A stretch of DNA of 64,000 nt from Paenibacillus glycanilyticus NBRC 16618 (GTDB taxonomy: Bacteria > Bacillota > Bacilli > Paenibacillales > Paenibacillaceae), in assembly GCF_004000805.1 (NCBI RefSeq), contig NZ_BILY01000002.1, positions 227,660 through 291,659 of the forward strand, given 5' to 3'. The notes under the pieces are model-generated. The model did not search any database and had not been told where the DNA came from. It saw only the letters and a list, made by a program, of their open reading frames with translations. The translations under genes were made by a program, and so were the position numbers. Positions 1-8,502 of the stretch are shown piece after piece; position 1 is the stretch's first letter; every line of letters starts with the position of its first letter.

Positions 1-386
1 CCAACGACGATCCAGGAGATAAAGAACGGCAGGAACGTCAGGGACTGCGATACCCGTTTGAAATATTTGTTCCTGACCTCGTTCAGCAGAAGCGCGAATC
101 CGACTTCGAAAATGAGGCCAACGGTGATAAACAGCGCATTCAGCAGAATCGTGTTTCTCACGGCCCGGAACGCGGTGTCCGAGGAGAACAGGTAATCAAA
201 GTTATCGAATAGCGGATCCATCCAGTCGCTGCCGAAGATGCCTTTGGTAAAGTCGAAATCTTTGAAGGCGATTACAAGTCCGGCCAGCGGCAGGTAGTTG
301 AACAAAAATAGGAGTACCGCTACAGGGAGGAACATAAGCAGTAAGGTGCGATTTTTAAACAATTCCCGAATGACTCCATTTTTCAT
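1..386 (-). CDS. Carbohydrate ABC transporter permease, LplB type (partial, runs off the left edge)
   Basis: The first 128 residues of an inner-membrane permease of a sugar importer are visible; the rest lies beyond base 1. After a short basic N-terminus comes a membrane segment at about residues 13-36 ending in NYLPLAGLVIAFKDF, a stretch typical of LplB/YteP-type permeases. A second membrane segment lies near 78-102 and a third begins near 113. The ATG at 386 follows an AGAAGGGA ribosome site. The binding lipoprotein and YesM/YesN-like regulators further right probably serve the same import system, although a MATE gene lies in between. The substrate cannot be read from this part. Confidence 0.85.
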   Translation of the reverse strand, partial: MKNGVIRELFKNRTLLLMFLPVAVLLFLFNYLPLAGLVIAFKDFDFTKGIFGSDWMDPLFDNFDYLFSSDTAFRAVRNTILLNALFITVGLIFEVGFALLLNEVRNKYFKRVSQSLTFLPFFISWIVV

Positions 387-551
387 AGCGTTTTCCCTTC
401 TCTCTTGTGATAGTTTTATTGTAGATTTGAGGGAAATCGAAAACCATGAGTGGATCTTATCCTTTCTAGTTTGGGATTAAACAGGATTAAACAAAGCTGA
501 CCTTAGGACGGTTTTTTCGCTGAAAGAGAGGGTAATAGCCAATCTAGGGGA

Positions 552-670
552 GTAGGGTATGCCCCTTCGGCCGGCTGTTGTCTGCAGGAAATCTCGATTA
601 TACCGCTTATACAGCGGAAATTTCCCGCAGACAAAGGCGGACGCTTGCGCTCCTCAGGGGCATACCCTAC
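552..670. repeat. Nested inverted-repeat element
   Basis: The outer arms gtagggtatgcccct (552-566) and aggggcataccctac (656-670) are exact reverse complements over 15 bases. Nested inside, ttgtctgcaggaaat (578-592) and atttcccgcagacaa (620-634) pair with one mismatch, and ccgct/agcgg (603-616) can form a small innermost hairpin. The RNA of either strand would fold into a long three-tier structure. It may be a dispersed palindromic element or a non-coding RNA. No second copy was seen in the window. Confidence 0.6.
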
Positions 671-706
671 CTCCTTATCTGGCCTATTACTTCCTTTCAA
701 AAGCAA

Positions 707-730
707 AAAGCCGTCCGAAAGGACGGCTTT
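707..730. terminator. Hairpin terminator
   Basis: Perfect 10-bp stem aaagccgtcc / ggacggcttt around a GAAA loop (UUUC on the other strand). The minus strand has the better trailing T-run (ctttttgctttt), so it would stop leftward read-through from the MATE gene; the plus strand also has a T-rich tail. Confidence 0.65.
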
Positions 731-807
731 GTTTGTTGGGGGTGGGGCCGAGGTGCTGCAACTAATTACATAGTTGCACACAAATAATTTTTCAAAAGTA
801 TGCCAAA

Positions 808-835
808 AACAGCCGGTCGCAAATAACCGGCTGTT
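808..835 (-). terminator. Terminator of the MATE gene
   Basis: Stem aacagccggt / accggctgtt with a short loop, followed on the minus strand by a T-run. It lies 9 bases past the stop codon of the MATE gene. Confidence 0.75.
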
Positions 836-844
836 GGTTCATTT

Positions 845-2209
845 TCACATATGTCCCGCTGCGGATGTTACCGGTACTTTGCCTGTCGTTGCTTTCACTT
901 GCGACCAGTTGATCGTCAAGTAGCGCCATCCGTTGGCAACCGCCGAAAGCACGATGAGCAGGCATAGCGCGGACCAAGCGCCGGTTTGCCCCCAATCTAG
1001 CACTCTGGTTAACAGAATCGTTAGCGGGATGAATAACAGCCAGTTCAAGATAAGTGCCGTCCGGGACAAAAACGTGGTGTCCCCTATGCCTCGAAGTCCG
1101 CCGCCGAAAATAATGTTTGCCCCTGTGAACAGTTGGACGCAAGCGGTTAGATGGATAAGCGAAATCGCCGTTTCGTACACTTCCCTCTCCGAGGTATACA
1201 GCTTGGCGATCGGCAAGGCGAACAGGAAGAAGACGACCGAGATCAACGCCATAAAGATAAGGCCTAGATAAACCGTCACAATCCCGAATCTTCGGGCAGT
1301 AGCGCCATTGCCCTTCCCCACTTCCTGGCCAATCCCGATCGTAGCCGCAGCGCCGAAGCCATTCGAAGGCATAAACCCGAAGGACAAGATGTTAAGCGCA
1401 ATCTCATTGGCGGCAATAGCGGTTGTGCCAAGCCTTGTAATACATGCGGTAAACACAAGCATTCCAACGCTGTTGGACAGTTCCGTAATGCCTAGCTTAA
1501 CGCTCTCGAACAACAATAGGCGCACCTGTTGAACCTCGATGCGTACCCAGCTTCGCGTTGCGTACATGCCGCTCATGAAACCGTAATAGACCAACAATCC
1601 AAGCAGGAAGGTCACCGCTTCGGCAGCCACCATGCTCCAAGCCGCTCCTTGAAGCCCAAGCTCCGGAAAACCGAACTTTCCATAGGCAAGGACATATGTT
1701 AAGGTGACGACTAATGCGCTATTAATGAGCGATAGGGTCATTGGCGTACGCGTATCCCCGACGGCCCGCATATAAGCAAAAAATACTGTATTAAACATCG
1801 TAAAGATCAGCGCAATCATTCTCACCAGCAAATAAGGAGAGCCTAGGGTAAGGATGGTCTCATTCGAGCCCATAAGATAGAGAATGCCGTAAGGAAGCAG
1901 GAAGCTGCCTATGAGCAGGGTCACTCCCTGTACGGCCGTAATTAAAAGTGCAATCTGCATCCGTTGGTTTCCCTGCCGGATATTGCCGGAGCCATAGTTC
2001 TGGGCAACAAGAAAGTTAATCGCTCCTTGCACGCCGGAGAATAAGGCCCATAGATTATAAATGATAATGTTCGTAATACCGACAACCGCAATGGATGCCG
2101 CTCCCAGATTTCCGACGATCATAAGCACCAGCAATCCGGTAAAGGTCATGGAGGAAAATGTGGCGATAGACGGAATCGCTAATGTTAGGATTCGTTTGAC
2201 CAACTGCAA
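845..2209 (-). CDS. MATE family multidrug/cation antiporter
   Basis: A 454-residue integral membrane protein, full length for MATE exporters, which expel organic cations and drugs in exchange for Na+ or H+. About 12 hydrophobic segments are arranged as two similar halves (about residues 1-225 and 230-440). Motifs include a first helix with LTLAIPSIATFSSM and, in the second half, GFGAAATIGIGQEVGKGN, which resembles the family pattern with conserved Gly and Gln. Translation probably starts at a TTG at 2209, six bases after AAGAGGTG. It is monocistronic with its own terminator at 808-835, and sits between two genes of the sugar-import system without an obvious functional link. The substrate is unknown. 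Confidence 0.9.
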   Translation of the reverse strand: MQLVKRILTLAIPSIATFSSMTFTGLLVLMIVGNLGAASIAVVGITNIIIYNLWALFSGVQGAINFLVAQNYGSGNIRQGNQRMQIALLITAVQGVTLLIGSFLLPYGILYLMGSNETILTLGSPYLLVRMIALIFTMFNTVFFAYMRAVGDTRTPMTLSLINSALVVTLTYVLAYGKFGFPELGLQGAAWSMVAAEAVTFLLGLLVYYGFMSGMYATRSWVRIEVQQVRLLLFESVKLGITELSNSVGMLVFTACITRLGTTAIAANEIALNILSFGFMPSNGFGAAATIGIGQEVGKGNGATARRFGIVTVYLGLIFMALISVVFFLFALPIAKLYTSEREVYETAISLIHLTACVQLFTGANIIFGGGLRGIGDTTFLSRTALILNWLLFIPLTILLTRVLDWGQTGAWSALCLLIVLSAVANGWRYLTINWSQVKATTGKVPVTSAAGHM

Positions 2210-2364
2210 GACTGCACCTCTTCATATGGAATTCGATTCTGCCCGGTCTTTACTATAGGCAAAGCAAAACCTGTTTTCATTATAGGAGGGAGTCCCCCCG
2301 CTGAAAAGAAGTGATATGAAGATCAGTTACTATCCTTGGGTATAGTTGTGCGGAGAACAAACAA

Positions 2365-2398
2365 AAGCCATCCATTTAAAATGGATGGCTTCATTTCT
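2365..2398 (-). terminator. Terminator of the sugar-binding protein gene
   Basis: Stem aagccatccat / atggatggctt around a five-base loop. The minus strand continues with a T-rich tail (ttttgtttgtt). It lies directly after the stop codon at 2399. Confidence 0.8.
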
Positions 2399-3724
2399 TT
2401 ATTTAGCCGTCTGCTGCTTCCACTGCTCGCGAAGCTGCAGCGTCTTCTTATTCCAGCTTGTCGTCTCCGGGATCAAATGCTCGATATCGTAACCGTTGAA
2501 CACGATCTCGTTGATCATGTTGACCCAGTTGTATTCGGAGAAACCCGTGATCGTTGCTCCCGGAAGGACAAGGCCGTTGTCTTTGGTCATCTTGACCGCT
2601 TCGATATTGCGGCCCTGCCAGATCGGAGCTTCGTCGATATAATCGGTCAGCTCCGGATCTATAACGGATGCATTGGCGCCCTCGTCGATCTTCCACTTCT
2701 GCGCTTCCAGCTCGAACTGGAAGCTGATCCATTTGTAAGCTTCATCCTTATGCTCCGATCCGCTGAGCAGAGCAAGCGGTCCGTAAATGTGGAAAGAATA
2801 TTGATTCAGCTTCCCGCGCGGAAACGGAAGGATATCCCAGTTAAACTTTGCATCCTTCTTCAATCGCGGCAAAAGCCAGTCGCCTCCGACTTCAAAGGCC
2901 GTCTTGCCATTCATGAAATTGCGCGCGACATCATGCTGCTCCTTGGCCTTGGACCACGAGAGCATGGAGCCGTCTTCCGTCACAAAGCCGCTCAGCCAGC
3001 GCACATCATCCAGGACGGCCGGCGTGTTAAGCAGGCTTTGGGTCATGCTCTCGTCCAAATAAGCCAGATTGGCCGCATGGCCGTCAGCCGCCGCCTTAAG
3101 CGGGAGCAGGCGCATGACGAATTCATTGCTTGTCGTAAGTCCGTATTCGCCCTGCGCGGGGTCGGTTACCTGCTTCGCAATGGATCGGAAGTCATCAAAC
3201 GTCCAGCTGTTTGGCGGCATTTCCACCCCATGCTTGGCCAGTAAATCCTTGTTAACGACAATCCACATCGGCACATCCACGAACGGCACGGCTAGTCTGC
3301 GCCCGCGGAAATTCATCGTATCGAAGTAACCGTCCGGGAGCACTTTATCCTGGAAGGAGGAGTCCTTGTCCATATAAGGCTTCAAATTTTCCAACAGCCC
3401 TTTTTCCTCATAGGCGAGCAGATCTCCGTCAATCCAGGCCAGGTCGGCAGGTGTTCCGGCCTTCTGCAGCTCTTTGATTTTCGCCATAATGTCCTTCTCG
3501 TTCGCTTCCACCTTAACCGGCTCAATCGTAATCCAGGGATATTTCTTATGGAACATCTCGTACAGCTGCAGGTAACGGTCATCCGCCCAAGTGAGCAGCC
3601 TGAGCGTAACCGGCGCGGGCTCCGGAGACTTGGCGGGAGACTCTGCCGAATAGCCGGAGCATGCGGCAAGAACCAGTATAAGCGTCAGGAGTAAACTTCC
3701 AATAACGTAACGTCTGTTATTCAA
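2399..3724 (-). CDS. Extracellular solute-binding lipoprotein of a carbohydrate ABC transporter
   Basis: A 441-residue family-1 solute-binding protein that would capture a sugar outside the membrane and deliver it to LplB-type permeases. The signal peptide ends in the lipobox LAAC with the acylated Cys at 22. The body shows hallmarks of the family, such as the DLAWIDGDLLAYEEKGLL segment and the KTAFEVGGDWLLP region. The start is a TTG at 3724, eight bases after AAGGAGG. It lies 52 bases downstream of the YesM-like kinase gene and has its own terminator, so kinase and binding protein are likely co-transcribed. An ATPase gene is absent, which is normal because LplB-type importers often share a general ATPase. 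The ligand is unknown. Confidence 0.9.
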   Translation of the reverse strand: MNNRRYVIGSLLLTLILVLAACSGYSAESPAKSPEPAPVTLRLLTWADDRYLQLYEMFHKKYPWITIEPVKVEANEKDIMAKIKELQKAGTPADLAWIDGDLLAYEEKGLLENLKPYMDKDSSFQDKVLPDGYFDTMNFRGRRLAVPFVDVPMWIVVNKDLLAKHGVEMPPNSWTFDDFRSIAKQVTDPAQGEYGLTTSNEFVMRLLPLKAAADGHAANLAYLDESMTQSLLNTPAVLDDVRWLSGFVTEDGSMLSWSKAKEQHDVARNFMNGKTAFEVGGDWLLPRLKKDAKFNWDILPFPRGKLNQYSFHIYGPLALLSGSEHKDEAYKWISFQFELEAQKWKIDEGANASVIDPELTDYIDEAPIWQGRNIEAVKMTKDNGLVLPGATITGFSEYNWVNMINEIVFNGYDIEHLIPETTSWNKKTLQLREQWKQQTAK

Positions 3725-3776
3725 TTGATACTCCTCCTTTTATAGCAGCATGACATGGAACCGTGCTCCCCTTATT

Positions 3777-5582
3777 TCACTCAAAGGTCGAATCCAGCTC
3801 CTGGCCTTCCTTCAGCACCGGATGCCTTAACGTAATTTTGGTTCCGATCTCCGGTCCCGTTACAATCTTCAGCTTATACGCCTCGCCAAAATACAGCTGC
3901 AGCCGGTCATTCACGTTACGCAGTCCCACGCCTCTGCGCGATGGCGAGAACTTGCCGCCTGACGGTTCCTCCGCCTGCTCAAGCTGGTCGAGCACATGCT
4001 GCGGTATGCCTTTCCCATTATCGGCGATATCAATCACAATATCATCCTCTTCTTGCCTTGCGGCAATCATGATTTTCCCTTTGTCGAAGTTATCCCTCAC
4101 GCTATGCTGGATCGCATTCTCCACAAGGGGCTGCAAGAGCAGCCGGAGGAACGGCAGCTCCAGCGTTTCCTCATCGCAAGCGTACAGGATCCGGACGGTC
4201 TTGCCCATCCGTGCCTGCTCAATCGCCACATAAGCTTTCACCTGATCGAATTCCCGCTTCAGCGTCGTGATTTCTTTCCCTTGGTTGAGGCTCAAGCGAA
4301 GCAAATTGCCAAGCGCCGATACCATCTCGCTAATATCGCTCCGGCCGTGGTTTTCGGCCTTCCACCGGATCGACTCCAGCGTGTTGTACAGGAAATGCGG
4401 ATTAATCTGATGGCTGAGCACCTGGAATTCCAGCGCCTTCTTGTTGCGCTCCGAGCGCGCAGCATCCTTCACAAGCCCGTCTATCCGGTGCACCATGCTG
4501 CCAACGCTCCGGTACAGCCAGCCTACTTCATCCTTGCGGGAGGACCATGGCGATAAAAAATGGAGATTATCCGATTCCAGCTTGCGCATCAGGCGGACAA
4601 GATGGGCGATCGGCTGCGTATACGTTACGGTCAGATAGATTACGACACTGAAGCAGCACACCAAGTACACGATCAGAAAAATAATAAGGACACGGTTAAT
4701 CTCGTCCATGGCACCGGTCAGCTCTTTGAGCGGCGTTAAACTGACAATCGTCCAAGGATGATTGGCCATCGTCACGTAGGTCGCCAGGTAGGTTTGTCCG
4801 CCGATAGCGATGGACTGCGAACCGGCGTCGCTTTTTTTCATATAGCCCACGAAAGACTCCGAAGGGAACGGCTGACCGGTCCATTCATTGACGGCCGAAT
4901 CGTAATGCACAATGCCTTTATCGTTTACGAGCAGCAGCTTTTGATCCTTGAGCTGATCCGACGGGGAGAAATACCGCTCCAGGAAATCGTCCGACAGATC
5001 CGTCGCAATAAGCCCCCGCAGCTTGGAATCATACAATCCGGTAAACCGTTTCACGTAAGTGAGCAGCGGCTTTGCGTATTTCCCCTGCTTTGGCATGGTC
5101 AGGTACCAGGTCGGCTCTACCGTTGCTTTCGAACGCTGGAACCAGTACTGGTCGCCAATCCTCACGGACTCATCGATAGATCGCATATAGGAAGGGTACT
5201 TGGTTGGATTAATCGGATACACCTTCACCCGGAAAGCATCGATAACCGGCGTGGCATGATAGAGAGCCGTCAACATATTTACCGCAAACGATTCCTCGTC
5301 CTGTTCGTCAACGGGCTCCTTGTATAGTAAATCCTGAATGCTTTTATTACCGATAACCTCGTTAACCTGTTCATTCAAATTATTTAAATAGATTTCGAAG
5401 TTCTTCTTCGCCTGAAGAAGATAGCTCATCGTCATCTTTGTATTCGTCTCGGATATCCCCTCAATCGATTTGATGTGGGAATAGTAGGCGAAGAGCAGGA
5501 ACGGGACAATGATAATAAGCAAAAAGATAAAAATCATACGGTTGCGGAAGGACGATGCCAGCCGAAACGAAACTTTTCTCAT
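3777..5582 (-). CDS. YesM-like sensor histidine kinase
   Basis: A 601-residue membrane histidine kinase. It has a membrane helix at about residues 16-36, a long extracytoplasmic sensing region (Cache-like, about 40-280), a second helix near 288-312, a HAMP linker, a His_kinase domain with the phospho-acceptor site LSHQINPHFLYNTLES, and an ATPase domain with PLVENAIQHSV and DNGKGIP. This order is that of YesM/LytS-type kinases controlling sugar-uptake genes in Bacillus and Paenibacillus. The open frame extends 13 codons upstream, but the ATG at 5582 has an AAGGGGGA site 11 bases ahead. Its probable partner, the YesN-like regulator, lies 2.9 kb away behind an opposite-strand mannosidase gene. 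Confidence 0.9.
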   Translation of the reverse strand: MRKVSFRLASSFRNRMIFIFLLIIIVPFLLFAYYSHIKSIEGISETNTKMTMSYLLQAKKNFEIYLNNLNEQVNEVIGNKSIQDLLYKEPVDEQDEESFAVNMLTALYHATPVIDAFRVKVYPINPTKYPSYMRSIDESVRIGDQYWFQRSKATVEPTWYLTMPKQGKYAKPLLTYVKRFTGLYDSKLRGLIATDLSDDFLERYFSPSDQLKDQKLLLVNDKGIVHYDSAVNEWTGQPFPSESFVGYMKKSDAGSQSIAIGGQTYLATYVTMANHPWTIVSLTPLKELTGAMDEINRVLIIFLIVYLVCCFSVVIYLTVTYTQPIAHLVRLMRKLESDNLHFLSPWSSRKDEVGWLYRSVGSMVHRIDGLVKDAARSERNKKALEFQVLSHQINPHFLYNTLESIRWKAENHGRSDISEMVSALGNLLRLSLNQGKEITTLKREFDQVKAYVAIEQARMGKTVRILYACDEETLELPFLRLLLQPLVENAIQHSVRDNFDKGKIMIAARQEEDDIVIDIADNGKGIPQHVLDQLEQAEEPSGGKFSPSRRGVGLRNVNDRLQLYFGEAYKLKIVTGPEIGTKITLRHPVLKEGQELDSTFE

Positions 5583-5698
5583 AACGATAACATTCCCCCT
5601 TAAAGTTTGCGTTTCCCTCATTGTGACGGCATACCCGATTCTTTACACTAGTTGCGTAATGACTAACCTTCTACGAAAAAGAGAAAAGAGGAACCATC

Positions 5699-8431
5699 AT
5701 GCCGTCTTCCAAACGCGTTGTTCATGTCATCTCTCATACCCACTGGGACCGGGAATGGTATATGCCGTACGAAGCCCATCACGTCAAGCTGATCGAGACG
5801 ATGGATACGCTGCTCCGGACCTTCGAATCCGATCCGGAATTCCGAAGCTTCTATCTCGACGGGCAGACGATTGTTCTCGACGATTATTTGCAGGTGTACC
5901 CGGAGAAACGGGAGCAGATCCAGAAGCTATGCGATGAGGGCAAGCTCTCTCTTGGCCCTTGGTATGTTCTGCAGGACGAATTTCTGACGAGCAGCGAAGC
6001 GAATGTGCGCAACCTTCAGATCGGTCACCGTGACGCGGCAGCATTCGGGCCGATCTCGAAGCTTGGCTATTTCCCCGATTCCTTCGGCAATATGGGACAG
6101 GCCGCGCAGCTTCTGAAGCAAGCCGGCATTGATACGGCGGTTTTTGGCCGTGGCGTCAAAGCGACAGGCTTCAATAACCGGGTGGACGACTCGGGACTGG
6201 AATCGCCGTTCTCCGAGCTGGTCTGGCAGTCGCCCGACGGCTCCAGCGTACTGGGGATCCTGTTTGCCAACTGGTATAACAACGGCATGGAAATTCCGGT
6301 TGAACCGGATCAGGCCAAGCCTTATTGGGAGCACCGCCTGGCTCGCGCCGAGTTGTTCGCGTCCACCCGGCATTTGCTATTGATGAACGGCTGCGACCAT
6401 CAGCCGGTACAGACCAATCTGTCCGAGGCTCTGCGCGTGGCAAGGGAGCTATACCCGGATTATGAATTTGTTCATTCCAACTTCGACGATTACGTGCGGG
6501 CGGTTGAGACCGAACGGCCTGATACGCTTAGCGTCACGCGCGGCGAGCTTCGCGGCCAGCAGACCGACGGCTGGTATTCTCTCGTAAATACCGCTTCCGC
6601 CCGCGTCTATATTAAACAGTTGAATCAGCAAAATCAGACGCTTCTCGAAAAAGTAGCCGAACCGCTTGCCGCAGCCGCGCATCAGCTTGGCAAGCCTTAC
6701 CCGCATGGCCTGATGCAGTATGCTTGGAAAACCTTGATGCAGAACCATCCGCATGACAGCATTTGCGGCTGCAGCGTCGATGAGGTCTACGACGAGATGA
6801 AGACGCGCTTCGCCAAAAGCATGGAGGTTGGCAAGCGGCTGACGGAAGAAAGCGTCAGGTTCATCGGCTCCAGGATCGATACCTCCTCCTTTGCAGCGTA
6901 CAGCGAGGAAGCCGTGCCTTTTGCCGTCTTTAACACAAGCGGCTACGAAGGCTCATCCGTTGTCACGCTGGAGCTGGAATTCTCCTACCGGTTCTTCGAC
7001 CAAAGCGAGGATCCGGTAGCGATTGCCGCCGAGGTAAAAGCGCGTACGCATGGCGAAGGTTATCTAGTCAACGCAAAAGGCCAAGCGATTTCGCATTCCG
7101 CGGAAGATCTGGGCGTACGCTTCGGCTACGAGCTGCCAAGCGATAAATTCCGCCAGCCCTATATGGCTCGCGCCGTTCGTTTAACCTTTGAAGCGGAGAA
7201 TCTCCCTCAGCTCGGGTATCAGACGTTCGCCTGGATTCCAAGCCAAGGCAACGCCGTTGCCGGCAAAGCGGGTACGGCTGGAGAGAAGACTCTCCTTAGC
7301 GGCAGCCGCGTTATCGAGAACCGCCACCTGAAGCTGACCGTAGAAGATGACGGAAGCTATGCCGTCTATCACAAAACCAGCGGCCAGACCTTCAGCGGAC
7401 TGGGCGTTTACGAGAATGTTGGCGATATCGGCAACGAATATATTTTCAAACAGCCTGCTCTCGACAAAGCTATTACAACCAAAGGGCTTAAAGCCGCTAT
7501 TCGCGTCGTGGAGGACACTCCGTACCGGGCGTCAATCGAAATCATCCATTCGCTCGCCATCCCGGCAAGCGCTGACGAACGGTTAGCCCAAGAGATCGGC
7601 ACGATGGTTGAATTCCGCAACCGGAAAGCCGGACGCTCCGCCGAGCTGGCCCCGCTCGTTATCGTCACCAAGCTTAGTCTGGACCGCAACGGCAAGGGCG
7701 TACGCGTCCAGGCAACAATCAACAACGAATCCAAGGATCACCGGCTGCGGGTACTTTTGCCTTCCGATGCCGAAGGCTCTACTCATTTTGCCGATTCGAT
7801 CTTCGAAGTTGCCGAGCGCCAGACAGTGCCGTCCGCGGTATGGGAGAACCCGAGCAACTGCCAGCATTTGCAGACGTTCATCGACGTTCACGATAAAGAG
7901 AGAGGGTTGGCCGCTGCCGGCAAAGGCTTGAACGAATACGAAATCCTGCAGGATGGCCGGAATACGATTGCGCTGACGCTGCTCCGCTGCGTCGGCGAAC
8001 TAGGCGACTGGGGCGTGTTCCATACGCCGGATGCGCAATGTCTTGGCGCCAATGTCGCCGAATGGATGATCATCCCTTACGGCGGCGTGAACGAGCGTTT
8101 TGACGCCTACCGCGAAGCTTACCGGTTCCCGGTACCGCTAACGACGGTTGGCGCACGCTTGCAGGAAGGAGAGCTTCCTCTCTCGGATCAATTCCTCGCT
8201 TGGAACGGGGACGGCCTTGCTTTCTCCAGTCTGAAGATCAACGAAGAGCGCGGCGACCTGATGGCCCGCTGGTACAATCTGTCGGGTGAACCAACGGCGC
8301 TTGCCGTCCTGCCGAACTCGTCAACGGAAACTTACTTAAGCAACATTATGGAAGATGCCGCGAGCAAGACGGAGGGCGGCAGCATTCCGGTGGAAGGCTA
8401 TAAAATCGTAACGGTTGGCATCAAGTCTTAA
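5699..8431 (+). CDS. Alpha-mannosidase, glycoside hydrolase family 38
   Basis: A 910-residue retaining exo-mannosidase, probably cytoplasmic because no signal peptide is seen. Residues 8-17 read HVISHTHWDR, the GH38 zinc site (His15, Asp17), and YFPDSFGNM supplies the candidate nucleophile Asp127, which also binds zinc. The NHPHDSICGCS segment near residues 352-362 carries the downstream His and Asp typical of the family. Beta-rich middle and C-terminal domains follow. The start has an AAGAGGAA site. It lies divergently from the YesM-like kinase gene and convergently to the YesN-like gene, so it probably trims alpha-mannosides imported by the neighbouring ABC system. Confidence 0.93.
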   Translation: MPSSKRVVHVISHTHWDREWYMPYEAHHVKLIETMDTLLRTFESDPEFRSFYLDGQTIVLDDYLQVYPEKREQIQKLCDEGKLSLGPWYVLQDEFLTSSEANVRNLQIGHRDAAAFGPISKLGYFPDSFGNMGQAAQLLKQAGIDTAVFGRGVKATGFNNRVDDSGLESPFSELVWQSPDGSSVLGILFANWYNNGMEIPVEPDQAKPYWEHRLARAELFASTRHLLLMNGCDHQPVQTNLSEALRVARELYPDYEFVHSNFDDYVRAVETERPDTLSVTRGELRGQQTDGWYSLVNTASARVYIKQLNQQNQTLLEKVAEPLAAAAHQLGKPYPHGLMQYAWKTLMQNHPHDSICGCSVDEVYDEMKTRFAKSMEVGKRLTEESVRFIGSRIDTSSFAAYSEEAVPFAVFNTSGYEGSSVVTLELEFSYRFFDQSEDPVAIAAEVKARTHGEGYLVNAKGQAISHSAEDLGVRFGYELPSDKFRQPYMARAVRLTFEAENLPQLGYQTFAWIPSQGNAVAGKAGTAGEKTLLSGSRVIENRHLKLTVEDDGSYAVYHKTSGQTFSGLGVYENVGDIGNEYIFKQPALDKAITTKGLKAAIRVVEDTPYRASIEIIHSLAIPASADERLAQEIGTMVEFRNRKAGRSAELAPLVIVTKLSLDRNGKGVRVQATINNESKDHRLRVLLPSDAEGSTHFADSIFEVAERQTVPSAVWENPSNCQHLQTFIDVHDKERGLAAAGKGLNEYEILQDGRNTIALTLLRCVGELGDWGVFHTPDAQCLGANVAEWMIIPYGGVNERFDAYREAYRFPVPLTTVGARLQEGELPLSDQFLAWNGDGLAFSSLKINEERGDLMARWYNLSGEPTALAVLPNSSTETYLSNIMEDAASKTEGGSIPVEGYKIVTVGIKS

Positions 8432-8448
8432 AATCATTCGGATACAGC

Positions 8449-8500
8449 AAAAGGCAGTTCCAAAGGGAAAGCGTTATTCACCTTGGATACTGCCTTTATG
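8449..8500. terminator. Bidirectional terminator between mannosidase and YesN-like gene
   Basis: A long interrupted stem with aaaggcagt (8450-8459 region) pairing with actgccttt (8489-8497) and an inner tcc/gga plus aagg/cctt pairing. T-rich stretches lie on both sides. It sits between two convergent genes. Confidence 0.6.
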
Positions 8501-8502
8501 CG

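Larger units (their letters stand above)
387..844. other. Gene-free stretch with nested inverted repeat and hairpins
   Basis: No credible gene lies here; the short open frames have no ribosome site and follow the symmetry of the repeat. It holds the upstream region of the permease (387 to about 500, with a short direct repeat, ggattaaaca-like, near 473-495), a nested inverted repeat at 552-670, and two hairpin terminators at 707-730 and 808-835. Confidence 0.7.

Noticed and set aside
503..781. Short overlapping frames on both strands in the intergenic region
   Set aside because: They run through the nested inverted repeat and terminators, lack ribosome sites, and their similarity to each other follows from the symmetry of the DNA.
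8462..8476. A cre-like ggaaagcgttattca
   Set aside because: It lies inside the hairpin between two convergent genes, where a CcpA site has no promoter to act on, and has three mismatches.
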